From DAOUJI01 sp965197415 (GTDB taxonomy: Bacteria > Chloroflexota > Dehalococcoidia > Lucifugimonadales > JAGWBF01), in NCBI GenBank assembly GCA_965197415.1, contig OZ240207.1, positions 124,001-188,000 on the forward strand: a DNA stretch of 64,000 nt, given 5' to 3'. Shown one piece after another: positions 49,757 through 58,146 of the stretch. The notes beneath the pieces are model-generated. The model did not search any database. It was not told where the DNA came from and saw only the letters and a list, made by a program, of their open reading frames with translations. The translations under genes and the position numbers were made by a program. Position 1 is the stretch's first letter. The number at the start of each line of letters is the position of its first letter.

Positions 49757-50989
49757 ATGCCGGACAACATGCCGCCCGTCAATGGAGCTTTGAGCGGTGT
49801 CAAGGTGGTTGACTGCACCCAAATCATGGCTGGACCTTTCTGTACGCTGCTCCTGGCGGACATGGGCGCCGACGTGATAAAGGTGGAGAAGCCCAACGGC
49901 GGAGACGACGCCCGACGGCTGGGCCCTCCCTTCATCCAGGACTGGTCGGCCGCTTTCCTGGCCGTGAACCGCAACAAGAGGAGCATTGCGCTCGATCTAC
50001 GGACTGAGGAGGGCAAAAAGGTCTTCCTGAGGTTGGTGGAAGAGGCCGACGTGGTGGCCGAAAACTTCCGTCCGGGCGTCATGGGCCGGCTGGGCCTGGG
50101 ATATAAAGACCTGAAGGGGTTGAACCCGGCCCTGGTCTACTGTTCGGTGTCGGGTTTCGGACAGACAGGGACGTACAGCCGCCGGGGAGGCTTCGACCTG
50201 GTGGCCCAGGGCATGAGCGGCATCATGAGCGTCACCGGAACCCCTTGCGGCCCTCCGGTGAAGGTGGGAGTGCCCATCACGGACCTGACGGCGGGAATGT
50301 ACGCGGCTTACGGTGTGCTCACGGCCTACATATACCGGCTCAAGACGGGCGAAGGACAGCTGGTGGACACGTCATTGATGGAAGCCGGGGTGGCTTATAC
50401 GTTCTGGGAGTCGTCCGTGTACTTCGCGACGGAGGAGATACCCGGGCCCCTGGGTTCAGCCCACCGACTGTCTGCGCCCTACCAAGCATTAAGGACCGCT
50501 GACGGGCATCTCAACCTGGGCGGGGCCAACCAGTCCACCTGGGAAGCCATGTGCAAGGCCATCGGCAGGCCTGACCTGCTGGAAGACCCGAGGTTCGCAA
50601 CCAACGCCGACCGGAAGGTGAGGGAAACGGATCTGGCGTCCATTTTGGAGGAGACGTTCACTGCCAAGCCCACGGAGCATTGGCTTGAGGTCCTGGAGGC
50701 GGCCGGAGTCCCGGCGGGGCCCATCATGGACATTGCGCAGGTCTACTCCGATCCCCACGTGCTGGACAGAGAGATGCTGGTGGAGCTTTCCGACCCTGAG
50801 TTGGGCGTAGTGAAGAACATCGGCATTCCGGTAAAGCTGTCCGAGACCCCCGGACGAATCCGCAGCCGTGCCCCAAAGCTCGGTGAGCACACTGTGGAGG
50901 TCTTGGCGCAAGCGGGCTATTCGGATGATGATGTGGCGGCCCTTATAGAGGCGGGAATCGCCCAAAAGCCCCCTCACCTCTCGGCGTAG
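49757..50989 (+). CDS. Class III (CaiB/BaiF-type) acyl-CoA transferase
   Basis: A 410-residue family III CoA transferase. It has KVVDCTQIMAGPFCTLLLAD, MGADVIKVEKPNGGDDARRL, the catalytic-Asp region FDLVAQGMSGIMSVTG, and LVDTSLMEAGVAYT. It moves CoA between carboxylic acids and their thioesters, a common entry step in degrading organic acids in this type of bacterium. The donor and acceptor cannot be told. ATG 49757 is closest to the family start; AGAAG gives weak ribosome binding. Confidence 0.92.
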   Translation: MPDNMPPVNGALSGVKVVDCTQIMAGPFCTLLLADMGADVIKVEKPNGGDDARRLGPPFIQDWSAAFLAVNRNKRSIALDLRTEEGKKVFLRLVEEADVVAENFRPGVMGRLGLGYKDLKGLNPALVYCSVSGFGQTGTYSRRGGFDLVAQGMSGIMSVTGTPCGPPVKVGVPITDLTAGMYAAYGVLTAYIYRLKTGEGQLVDTSLMEAGVAYTFWESSVYFATEEIPGPLGSAHRLSAPYQALRTADGHLNLGGANQSTWEAMCKAIGRPDLLEDPRFATNADRKVRETDLASILEETFTAKPTEHWLEVLEAAGVPAGPIMDIAQVYSDPHVLDREMLVELSDPELGVVKNIGIPVKLSETPGRIRSRAPKLGEHTVEVLAQAGYSDDDVAALIEAGIAQKPPHLSA

Positions 50990-50997
50990 ATTGAATA

Positions 50998-51034
50998 CCT
51001 CTTCCCCCTCTGGGGGAAGATTGAGATGGGGGCG
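50998..51034. repeat. Dispersed CTTCCCCC/GGGGGAAG palindrome
   Basis: CTCTTCCCCC and GGGGGAAG arms followed by ATTGAGATGGGGGCG, between converging genes. Confidence 0.75.
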
Positions 51035-51040
51035 GCGTCC

Positions 51041-51430
51041 CTAGCCGGACGTGTGGTGGTGGACCATCCGCCAGCCGTCTGGCCCGCGGGCGAATATGTT
51101 GGTCGCCTGAACGCCGAAGTTGGACGCACGGGCGTCCACCACGCTGCTAATGTTCTCGATGCAGTTCACCCATGCGGCGCCGCCTTCGATAACCACAGTG
51201 GGGTTGGTGACGTTGAAGTGCATCAGGGACGTGTTGTTGAAGATGTTGGCCCAGCTTTGGCGCACCCGCTCCCAACCTAGGAGCACGGGCCAGCCTGGGT
51301 GGGTGCAAAGCACCCGGTCCGAATGTTCCCATACCTTATCCATCTCGTCGATGTCCAGGCTTCCGAACGCTTGATAGAAGCGTTGGTTGGCTTCCAGCAC
51401 AGCCTGCGCCTCGGGGTGCTCCGAGGTCAT
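51041..51430 (-). CDS. SnoaL-like/NTF2 protein 2
   Basis: A 129-residue NTF2-fold protein of the SnoaL_3/DUF4440 type (EANQRFYQAFGSLDIDEMDK, WEHSDRVLCTHPGW, TNIFARGPDGWRMVHHHTSG). The HHH near the C-terminus and the Trp/His before it line the usual pocket. Proteins of this group are common, often annotated as ketosteroid-isomerase-like, with no fixed function. It stands alone, converging on the CoA transferase. Confidence 0.85.
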   Translation of the reverse strand: MTSEHPEAQAVLEANQRFYQAFGSLDIDEMDKVWEHSDRVLCTHPGWPVLLGWERVRQSWANIFNNTSLMHFNVTNPTVVIEGGAAWVNCIENISSVVDARASNFGVQATNIFARGPDGWRMVHHHTSG

Positions 51431-51513
51431 AGCGGCCCTCCCGACAGAATCGCTAATCCAGCGCCTAATTGTACCAGACAGGGCGAGCTACGAATGCACT
51501 TAAATTTCTTGAT

Positions 51514-51525
51514 TACAGTACTGTA
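51514..51525. promoter_or_regulatory. 12-bp palindrome upstream of hicAB, possible operator
   Basis: TACAGTACTGTA is a perfect inverted repeat 88 bases before the hicA start, in an AT-rich stretch with promoter-like boxes. HicB proteins with ribbon-helix-helix ends bind such sites to repress their own operon. Confidence 0.5.
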
Positions 51526-51612
51526 TTCTAGTACCATATATCTATCAGAACGAGACATCAACGGACCCTAAGGCGTGTCTTTTCACGACCCACTCCCGCA
51601 GATATCAGATGG

Positions 51613-51798
51613 GTGGAAGTAGTGGCTTTGCTGACAGCAGTTGGCGTTGAAATCTCGGAGAGGGAAGGCTCCCGAGTTGGTTTGAAGAAGGAAGGGGAAC
51701 GGATGAGTGTCCATAGGCCCCATCCTAGTCCTAATGTAGGCCAGGCTACAGTCCGTGCAATCGCCAAGTTCCTCGGCAGCATAGGAGTAACCCCATGA
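51613..51798 (+). CDS. hicA: HicA-type toxin
   Basis: A protein of about 61 residues from GTG 51613. It reads VALLTAVGVEISEREGSRVG and HRPHPSPNVGQATVRAIAKF, the double-stranded-RNA-binding-like fold of HicA with the key His in RPHP. HicA toxins cleave mRNA. The frame is open upstream to 51532 without ATG, and DIRWVEVVALL resembles the N-terminus of longer HicA relatives, so the start is uncertain. The stop overlaps the HicB start (ATGA), the usual arrangement. Confidence 0.8.
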   Translation: MEVVALLTAVGVEISEREGSRVGLKKEGERMSVHRPHPSPNVGQATVRAIAKFLGSIGVTP

Positions 51799-52136
51799 TG
51801 GAATATAAGGGCTACGTTGCCAAAATTACTTACGACAGCTCCGTGGAGTTGCTTCATGGTGAGGTTGTCAACGCCGGCCCCTACCCGATAGCGACATTCG
51901 AGGCAGCCGGCGTAGAGGGTCTAAAGCGCGAGTTCGGAATATCCATAGAAGATTATCTGGCCTGGTGTAAAGAGGATGGGGTGGAGCCTCACCGCCCGTT
52001 CTCAGGCCATCTGAATTTGCGTTTGGGAGCGGACCTTCATCAGCGAGTGGCCGTTTCCGCCGCTAGAAACGGCGTCAGCATCAACAGTTGGATTAAGGGC
52101 GCCCTCGAAAAGGAAGTCGAACTCTCCGAGACTTAA
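51795..52136 (+). CDS. hicB: HicB-type antitoxin
   Basis: A 113-residue antitoxin. The N-terminal part (YKGYVAKITYDSSVELLHGE, TFEAAGVEGLKREFG, DYLAWCKEDG) is the HicB fold and the C-terminal part (GHLNLRLGADLHQRVAVSAA, NGVSINSWIKGAL) a ribbon-helix-helix DNA-binding domain. It should neutralise HicA and repress the operon. ATG 51795 overlaps the hicA stop by 4 bases; a second ATG follows at once. Confidence 0.92.
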   Translation: MMEYKGYVAKITYDSSVELLHGEVVNAGPYPIATFEAAGVEGLKREFGISIEDYLAWCKEDGVEPHRPFSGHLNLRLGADLHQRVAVSAARNGVSINSWIKGALEKEVELSET

Positions 52137-52275
52137 TCATTTCCCCAACCTGACAGTATTCAGTCTCTAGACCCTTTACAGACAGGCCCTCCCGTGAACC
52201 CTTCTACAGTGTTGTCTTGTATATGCTTCCCTAGACATTGATGCTACTATACCCGTGGTTTTAGGGGAGGCGGCA

Positions 52276-53073
52276 TTGTCGGAGACGGTCTCGTTGACAA
52301 CTGATGGAGGCGTGGCGGTGATCACGCTTAACGCGCCGGAGGCACGCAACGCGCTGACCAGTGAGACCATCGATGAGCTTTCGGACGCCCTGGCGGAATG
52401 CCGCTCGGGCGCAGTCCGCGCGGTGGTGTTGACCGGCTCAGGAAACGCTTTCTGCTCTGGGGCAGACCTCCGGGAGTTCTACTCCTGGCTGGAGCTGGGC
52501 GAAGAAGAGTTCTCGGCAAGGGTGCACGCCATCGCTGACCGGATTCACACCAAGGTCATCGAAAGCATCCGAAGACTGCCCAAGCCTGTTGTAGCCTCGG
52601 TGAATGGCGTTGCCGCCGGGGCCGGAGCCGCCATTGCGTTGGCGTGCGACTTTCGGATCGCTTCCGAGGAGGCCCGATTTTTCCTGGCCTTCGCCAACAT
52701 TGGCGCCACTGCGGACAGCGGCTCCACCTACTACCTGCCTCGGCTGGTGGGCCAGGCAAAGGCCATGGAAATCTATCTGATGAAGCAGCCCATGAGCGCC
52801 CAAGCCTGCTTGGAAGCGGGCCTGTTCAACCGGGTGTGTGCCCCGGACAAGCTGGGAGAGCACACGATGGAAATCGCCCATCAGCTCGCTTCCGGCCCGA
52901 CGGCCGCCTACGGCCGGGTCAAGGCCTTGATGGACCGCTCCTGGACGCAAGACTTGCACGTCCAACTGAAAGACGAGGCTGAGATGTTGGGCGCCAGCGG
53001 CCTGACCCATGACTTCCAGGAAGGCGTGCGGGCGTTCATCGAAAAACGGGCGCCGGAATATCGGGGGAAATGA
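52276..53073 (+). CDS. Enoyl-CoA hydratase/isomerase (PaaG-like)
   Basis: A 265-residue crotonase. It has VAVITLNAPEARNALTSETI at the start, the oxyanion loops CSGADLREFY and VNGVAAGAGAAIALACD, and FANIGATADSGSTYYLPRLV in the active site. The Asn and Asp in that segment, where hydratases carry Glu, and the SGSTYYLPR pattern resemble PaaG-type isomerases rather than ordinary hydratases. TTG 52276 is chosen as start because GGGGAGG lies 5 bases upstream at 52264-52270; GTG 52255 is also open. It would act on a CoA thioester, fitting the ligases and CoA transferase nearby. Confidence 0.9.
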   Translation: MSETVSLTTDGGVAVITLNAPEARNALTSETIDELSDALAECRSGAVRAVVLTGSGNAFCSGADLREFYSWLELGEEEFSARVHAIADRIHTKVIESIRRLPKPVVASVNGVAAGAGAAIALACDFRIASEEARFFLAFANIGATADSGSTYYLPRLVGQAKAMEIYLMKQPMSAQACLEAGLFNRVCAPDKLGEHTMEIAHQLASGPTAAYGRVKALMDRSWTQDLHVQLKDEAEMLGASGLTHDFQEGVRAFIEKRAPEYRGK

Positions 53074-53091
53074 TGTGGTTCCCTAATCTCA

Positions 53092-53130
53092 CTCTCACCC
53101 CAACCCTCTCCCGTAAAGGGCGAGGGGGAA
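53092..53130. repeat. Dispersed GGGAGAGGG-type palindrome, degenerate
   Basis: CTCTCACCCCAACCCTCTCC followed by CGTAAAGGGCGAGGGGGAA; one arm has changed (GGGCGAGG). Intergenic. Confidence 0.7.
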
Positions 53131-53173
53131 TGATCCAGCTTGGGCGCGTAAATAAAATGAATAAGGAGGAAAA

Positions 53174-54127
53174 ATGGTAAAGGACTTCTATCACACCGGT
53201 TTCGTAGTGGCGGACTTGGAAAAGTCGATGGCCTATTACAGGGACACCATGGGGCTTCAACTTCTCCGTCACGGAGAGAGCGAGTCGGGCCCCGGCAGGC
53301 CCAGCCCGCTGGGATTCGACCACACTCACCTGAAAGTGGCCTTTCTAAGCCTGGGCAACGGACATAACCTGGAGCTTATCCAGTACATTGACCCCGAAAG
53401 CCCGGAAGACGGCGGATTCAGGCCCAACGACCAGGGAGCAACCCACGTGGCATTCTTCACCAAGGACGTGGACGGGTACGTGACTGACATGTCCCAGAAG
53501 GGACTCACCTTCCCAGGGACGGTCAACCACCGGACCGATGACAACGGCAAGGTGGTCCGCAAGATAGTCTATTCTCAGGACCCCGACGGCAACTGGCTGG
53601 AGTTCATCGAACCCGTTATCCAGTGGGAAACGGACCCGCCTCCAGAAGGCGGACCGCTGGCCGCATTCTTCCACACCGGTTTCGTGGTAAAGGACATAGA
53701 GGAGTCGGTGAAGTTCTACAGGGACAGCATGGGGCTCAACCTTGTGCGGCGCGTGGACAACGGCCCGGCCGAAGGTCTCAGTTCGTCGGGCATCCAGGGG
53801 GCGCATTTGCTGGCGGCGTTCTTCTCCATCAGCCCAGACCATCCCGGCCACCAGATTGAACTGATTCAGTACCTATACCCCGAAGGTGACGACAGGCATC
53901 TGGACCGACACGTTCTAGGCGCCACCCATCTCTGCTTCTTCGTGGACGACATAGATGATTTCGCGTCGTCGATGTCTTCGAAAGGACTAAACTTCCTAAC
54001 GGATCCTGTGACTCTGGAGCGGGGCGACATGGTCATAAAGGCCGCCTATGCCCGGGACCCCGACGGAAACTGGCTGGAGTTCATACAACACGTCAGCGGT
54101 CCTTTGCCTTCGTCAACGGCTAGTTAA
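53174..54127 (+). CDS. Two-domain VOC family protein
   Basis: A 317-residue protein with two homologous VOC domains: residues 1-155 (FYHTGFVVADLEKSMAYYRD, THVAFFTKDVDGYVTDM, YSQDPDGNWLEFIEPV) and 165-310 (FFHTGFVVKDIEESVKFYRD, THLCFFVDDIDDFASSM, YARDPDGNWLEFIQHV). The H-T-G, T-H-[VL] and final Glu in each half are placed as metal ligands, as in glyoxalases and extradiol dioxygenases. The reaction is unknown. AAGGAGGAA precedes the ATG. It converges with mutS2, overlapping by 8 bases. Confidence 0.88.
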   Translation: MVKDFYHTGFVVADLEKSMAYYRDTMGLQLLRHGESESGPGRPSPLGFDHTHLKVAFLSLGNGHNLELIQYIDPESPEDGGFRPNDQGATHVAFFTKDVDGYVTDMSQKGLTFPGTVNHRTDDNGKVVRKIVYSQDPDGNWLEFIEPVIQWETDPPPEGGPLAAFFHTGFVVKDIEESVKFYRDSMGLNLVRRVDNGPAEGLSSSGIQGAHLLAAFFSISPDHPGHQIELIQYLYPEGDDRHLDRHVLGATHLCFFVDDIDDFASSMSSKGLNFLTDPVTLERGDMVIKAAYARDPDGNWLEFIQHVSGPLPSSTAS

Positions 54128-56558
54128 GCTCGATCACGGTGATCGAGTCTGTGCGGATCTCCGGATCCGGCCCAAAGGACTTGACCAGAGGGTGGCCGAC
54201 CAGGAGCTCCCTTATGGCCGACCGGAGGGCCCCGGAGCCGGCCCCGTGCAGTATTCGTACCGTGGACAAGCCCGCAAGCGTGGCGTCGTCCAGGAACCCG
54301 TCGACGCGGGCCGAGGCTTCCTCTACTCGCATGCCTCGAAGGACGAGCTCTCGCTCGACCGTTGTGCGCTGTGGTCTGGAATAGCGGACACTGACCGCCG
54401 GGCCAGTCTTTGGTTGCGCCGGCCTGTCCAGCTGATGCACGGGAAGCCTCGCTCGCATAGAGCCCAGCAGCACTTCGATCGTGTCGCCTTCGGGAGAGTT
54501 GAGCGCTTCCACCGGCTGGGGCACGCCCTTGACGTACACCCGGTCGCCGGATTTGAGAGAGCCTATCCAATTGCCTCTGGGAGTGACCGGAGGCTCCCAC
54601 GCGGGAGCGTCAAGCTCAGCCCGCACCTCTTGGATGATCTTGGAGGCCTCATCAAACTCTGGGACTTGGTCATCCGGTTCCGGCTCAACTGGTTCGATTG
54701 CTGCGGGAACGGGAGGAGGATTCACCAGCCGCCTCTCCAACGCCTTCTCCACTCCGCGCAGCCTGGAAGCCACCTCATCTACTTGTCGCCTTAGCCGGAA
54801 GCGGGCTTCCTCCAGCATGGTGGCCTCGCTGTTCTGAAGGGTGGCCAGCTTCTCGTCCAGTTGGGCCTGTTTCTCAGTGGCCTCGTGGAGGGCTTTTTCG
54901 GCATCCTTGGACAACTGGGCCGCAAGCCCACGTTCCTCGTGCAACTCCTTGAGTATTCCTTCCGTCTCACGATGGACGGGCCCCAGGAAGCTCCTGGCCT
55001 GCTCCACCGTCGCATCCTCCAGTCCCAGTCTCGACGCTATCGCCAGAGCGTAGCTGCTTCCCGGCAGGCCCACGGTCAGCTGGTAGGTTGGGGCTAGGGT
55101 CTGCGGGTCCAGTTCCACGGATGCGTTGGCCATCCCGTCGTGCTCCTGGACGAAGGCGGCCACGTCCCTCTGGTGTGTCGTGGCCACAACTCTGGCCCCT
55201 TTGTCGAAGAAGCTGAGCAGAATGGCTTTTGCTAGAGCCGCGCCCTCCTCAGGGTCGGTGCTCGAACCCAGTTCGTCGATAAGCACAAGGGAGCTTGGAG
55301 TCGCCTGCTCCATGATGGACTTGAGATTGGTTATGTGGGAGCTGAAAGTAGACAGCGAACGCTGTATGCTCTGCTGGTCGCCTATGTCCACGAACACCCG
55401 GTCGAACATGCTCGCCTGTGCCTCTCTTGCCGGGACTTGGAGTCCGACCTGGGCCATGAGCAGGAGCAGCCCCATGGTCTTCAGGGCCACCGTTTTGCCT
55501 CCGGTATTGGGGCCGGTAATGAGCAGCAGAGACCAGGGGTCCCCCAGTTGGACGGTCAGTGGCACTACCTCGCCCTCCAGTAGAGGGTGACGGGCGTCCA
55601 CCAGTTTTAGTAGATGAGGCGTGCCATGGCCGGAGGCGGCCAGAGTCACCGGCGCCCCGTTCAGCCGGATGGCGTAGCGGCCCTTGGCCAATGCCAGGTC
55701 CAGCCGTGCCAGCAGGTCCGACGCGAACTGAATGTCGTCGGCTAGGTACTCCACCTGGACTGACAGCGTCCTTAGAATCCGCTCCTCCTCCCGCTCCTGG
55801 GCCAGTTGGAATTCACGCCACTGGTTGCCCAGGGGCACTGACACCATTGGCTCCATGAACAGGGTGGCGCCGCTGTCGGACACATCGTGGACGATGCCGT
55901 TCAAGCGGTGTTTCATCTCGGTCTTTATAAGCAGGACCATGCGGTTGTTGCGTTGGGTGATAATGGGCTCCTGGAGGATTCCCTGGCGTTCCAGACGCCG
56001 TTTGGCCCTCTCCATGGAGTCCATCAGCCGCTGGTGAGCGGCCCTGGTCTGTTGCCGCAACTCCCCCAGCAAGGGGCTGGCGCCGTCCAACACTTCTCCC
56101 AATGAGCCGACCGTTTTGGCGATGTCCCGCTCCAGGTCCTCCATAACGGGCATCTCCTGGGTCATTGCGCGGAGGCGGGGCGCATCATGTTGCCTGTGGA
56201 GGCTATACTGCGCCTGGCGGCCCGCCCGGAGAGTCGCGCCCAGGTCCCTTAGCTCCGCCCCGGACAGTACTCCGCCAAGGGCAGCCCGCTCCAGGGCCTG
56301 TCCCACGTCGACGGCGCCGGATAGGTCGGGTTCCGAGCCTCGTTCCAGAAGCAGACGGGCCTCAGATGTTTCCTCCTGGGCTATGGAAACAACCGTCGGA
56401 TCCGACGAGGGCGTCAGCGACAAGGCGAGGACTCGGGCCGGTTCAAACGTGGTGGAGTCGGCCAGCCGCCGGAGTATAAGAGGAAACTCCAGAAGCTCCA
56501 GCGCAGGGTCGTCGGCGCCGGGGCCTTGGGTGGCCTGTAGGTTGACGTTGGCGTTCAA
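54120..56558 (-). CDS. mutS2: MutS2 / RqcU ATPase with Smr domain
   Basis: A full-length 812-residue MutS2. The core and clamp helices come first, then Walker A LLLITGPNTGGKTVALKT near residue 346, Walker B LVLIDELGSSTDPEEGAALA, a charged coiled coil (residues about 510-640), a KOW-like segment, and a C-terminal Smr domain (ELVLRGMRVEEASARVDGFL, VRILHGAGSGALRSAIREL). MutS2 limits recombination in some bacteria and, as RqcU, splits collided ribosomes in Bacillus. The start overlaps the stop of the retropepsin-like gene by 4 bases. Confidence 0.94.
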   Translation of the reverse strand: MNANVNLQATQGPGADDPALELLEFPLILRRLADSTTFEPARVLALSLTPSSDPTVVSIAQEETSEARLLLERGSEPDLSGAVDVGQALERAALGGVLSGAELRDLGATLRAGRQAQYSLHRQHDAPRLRAMTQEMPVMEDLERDIAKTVGSLGEVLDGASPLLGELRQQTRAAHQRLMDSMERAKRRLERQGILQEPIITQRNNRMVLLIKTEMKHRLNGIVHDVSDSGATLFMEPMVSVPLGNQWREFQLAQEREEERILRTLSVQVEYLADDIQFASDLLARLDLALAKGRYAIRLNGAPVTLAASGHGTPHLLKLVDARHPLLEGEVVPLTVQLGDPWSLLLITGPNTGGKTVALKTMGLLLLMAQVGLQVPAREAQASMFDRVFVDIGDQQSIQRSLSTFSSHITNLKSIMEQATPSSLVLIDELGSSTDPEEGAALAKAILLSFFDKGARVVATTHQRDVAAFVQEHDGMANASVELDPQTLAPTYQLTVGLPGSSYALAIASRLGLEDATVEQARSFLGPVHRETEGILKELHEERGLAAQLSKDAEKALHEATEKQAQLDEKLATLQNSEATMLEEARFRLRRQVDEVASRLRGVEKALERRLVNPPPVPAAIEPVEPEPDDQVPEFDEASKIIQEVRAELDAPAWEPPVTPRGNWIGSLKSGDRVYVKGVPQPVEALNSPEGDTIEVLLGSMRARLPVHQLDRPAQPKTGPAVSVRYSRPQRTTVERELVLRGMRVEEASARVDGFLDDATLAGLSTVRILHGAGSGALRSAIRELLVGHPLVKSFGPDPEIRTDSITVIELN

Positions 56559-56986
56559 GGGGCCCCTAACGTGTAGTCGGCGTGTCGGACGGTGAATTCT
56601 AGCCTGGACAATGAGGGGTCATACTCCATATACCAGTGGTTGATGACATCCCGACCCAGTAAAGAGGGCATCGCTTCATTGTGGTCATTGGGCTCTGCAA
56701 TAAGTAAATCGACAAAAAAGAGCCTCGTTACATCTCCGTCGGCGAACGAAAGGGCCGCAAGTTCACGGAAGTAGGCGGCGGTGCCCCCTATGCCTCGAGA
56801 GAAGTGTCTGTTAGAGAGCAAATCAAAAGGGATAGCGCAGTCTCGGGCATCCTCAGGATGCAAACAGGCGCTGTCTGACCCAGTGTCCACCAAAAATCGT
56901 ATACGCTGGTGTACGTTGAAGCGCCGGACTATCAAGATAGCGTCTACGTAAGGCCGCCCGATGTTGTCGAAGTATCCGACTATCAT
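56555..56986 (-). CDS. Retropepsin-like aspartic protease domain protein
   Basis: A 143-residue protein with the single-lobe aspartic protease signature FLVDTGSDSACLHPED and the later hydrophobic-Gly motif SLLGRDVINHW. Such single-domain proteins would need to dimerise. No signal peptide. It overlaps both neighbours by 4 bases (ATGA), upstream the DUF5678-like gene and downstream mutS2, so the three are one translation-coupled operon. The substrate is unknown. Confidence 0.82.
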   Translation of the reverse strand: MIVGYFDNIGRPYVDAILIVRRFNVHQRIRFLVDTGSDSACLHPEDARDCAIPFDLLSNRHFSRGIGGTAAYFRELAALSFADGDVTRLFFVDLLIAEPNDHNEAMPSLLGRDVINHWYMEYDPSLSRLEFTVRHADYTLGAP

Positions 56987-57294
56987 AGAATCAGAAGCGG
57001 CGGGTCGGGGTCCAGGAATTCAACAATGGCCTTTTTCCTGGGAATGCCCTCACCTTCGATTGCGTCGAGCGCATCGTCCCTGGAATCCCCTATGGTCAAC
57101 GCCCCACCTTTTCCCATCGCCGCCCACTTGCTCGGATACGTCTCCAGGAGACTGTCGTACTCCTGTAGCATGCGCATCCACAGTTCATGGAACTCCGCCA
57201 AGTCTTCATGTAATACGGCAACCCCGCCCATCTCTTCGATCATGGCGCAGGTGTCTTCGATGAGTTGTTTCTTCACGCTCGGCGTCAAAGCCAC
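56983..57294 (-). CDS. DUF5678-like small protein
   Basis: A 103-residue protein with a helical N-terminus and a C-terminal part LLETYPSKWAAMGKGGALTI, DDALDAIEGEGI, VEFLDPDPPLLIL that matches the DUF5678 type. These small proteins often lie beside retropepsin-like genes, as here, suggesting a partner or substrate role. Function unknown. The first of three overlapping genes ending in mutS2. The start may be shorter than shown. Confidence 0.7.
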   Translation of the reverse strand: MALTPSVKKQLIEDTCAMIEEMGGVAVLHEDLAEFHELWMRMLQEYDSLLETYPSKWAAMGKGGALTIGDSRDDALDAIEGEGIPRKKAIVEFLDPDPPLLIL

Positions 57295-57454
57295 GCTCAG
57301 CCTCCAGGTCGGTAATCCGATGCTAAAAGTGTATCACAAGCCTGCCGGAGTGCTGTGGAATGCCAGGACGCATGTCAGCCCGACTATACACGGGAGGATG
57401 CTGGAGATGACGCGTACGGCTTGTAAGATTGCCCGTGTCATTGATATTATAGTG

Positions 57455-57483
57455 ATAGTAAGGCGATAGTTTGTATAGTAAGG
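57455..57483. promoter_or_regulatory. Phased ATAGT repeats, possible operator of AbrB/PIN pair
   Basis: ATAGTAAGG occurs at 57455-57463 and at 57475-57483, exactly 20 bases apart (two helical turns), with a third ATAGT at 57466. They lie 16 bases before the antitoxin start, where an autoregulating AbrB-type protein would bind. Confidence 0.45.
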
Positions 57484-57498
57484 AACGAGGTTGTTTTC

Positions 57499-57741
57499 GT
57501 GATTGAATCTGGAATAACATCCAAGGGACAGACTACGTTGCCGAAGGCTGTGAGGGAAGCTCTTTCCGTTCAAGAGGGGGACCGGGTGCGGTACATCATT
57601 CAAGACGGTGAAGTACGCATCATGCCAGTGCGCCCCATTGGTCGGCTGTTTAGAATGCTGAATCACGACGGTCCGGCTGTCACGTTGGAGGAGATGGAAC
57701 GCGCCATCTCGGATGGAGCGAGTGAGTCTTGGTCGCCATAG
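57499..57741 (+). CDS. AbrB/MazE/SpoVT-type antitoxin
   Basis: An 80-residue swapped-hairpin DNA-binding protein (ESGITSKGQTTLPKAVREAL, VQEGDRVRYIIQDGEVRIMP). It is the antitoxin partner of the PIN toxin that overlaps its 3' end. The C-terminal tail (LEEMERAISDGASESW) would bind the toxin. It starts with GTG 57499 after a moderate GGAACGAGG. Confidence 0.9.
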   Translation: MIESGITSKGQTTLPKAVREALSVQEGDRVRYIIQDGEVRIMPVRPIGRLFRMLNHDGPAVTLEEMERAISDGASESWSP

Positions 57742-58139
57742 ACACCAACGTGCTTGTTCGTTATCTGGTGGGTGATGATCCCAAACAGGCAGAAGTAGCC
57801 AGGAAGATGTTGGAAGGGCTGACGCCCGAAACCTCGGGCTTCATCTGCCGCGAGGTTATTGTGGAGACCGTCTGGGTGTTGGAGCGGGCTTATAGGTTCC
57901 CACGCATCCAGATTGCTGACGTCCTGATAGAATTGGTTTCCACCGACAGCTTGGTTGTGGAGGCAGCGGACGACGTGGCCAGTGCGGCCTTTCGCTACCG
58001 ACAGGGCGGCGTAGGCTTCTCGGACATGATGATTCTTTCGGCAGGACGGCGTGCCGGCCACAGCCCCCTGTACACCTTCGATCGGATCCTCTCCAAAGTC
58101 GAAGGAACGTCGCTGCTGGGGGACGACGCTGACGTGTAG
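57729..58139 (+). CDS. PIN-domain (VapC-type) toxin
   Basis: A 136-residue PIN ribonuclease. The acidic residues are in VAIDTNVLVRYLVGDD (Asp), ICREVIVETVWVLERAY (Glu), VGFSDMMILSAGRRAG (Asp) and LYTFDRILSK (Asp). It starts at TTG 57729, overlapping the antitoxin stop by 13 bases, so the pair is translationally coupled. VapC toxins usually cut tRNA or rRNA. Confidence 0.9.
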   Translation: MVAIDTNVLVRYLVGDDPKQAEVARKMLEGLTPETSGFICREVIVETVWVLERAYRFPRIQIADVLIELVSTDSLVVEAADDVASAAFRYRQGGVGFSDMMILSAGRRAGHSPLYTFDRILSKVEGTSLLGDDADV

Positions 58140-58146
58140 AGGCCTA

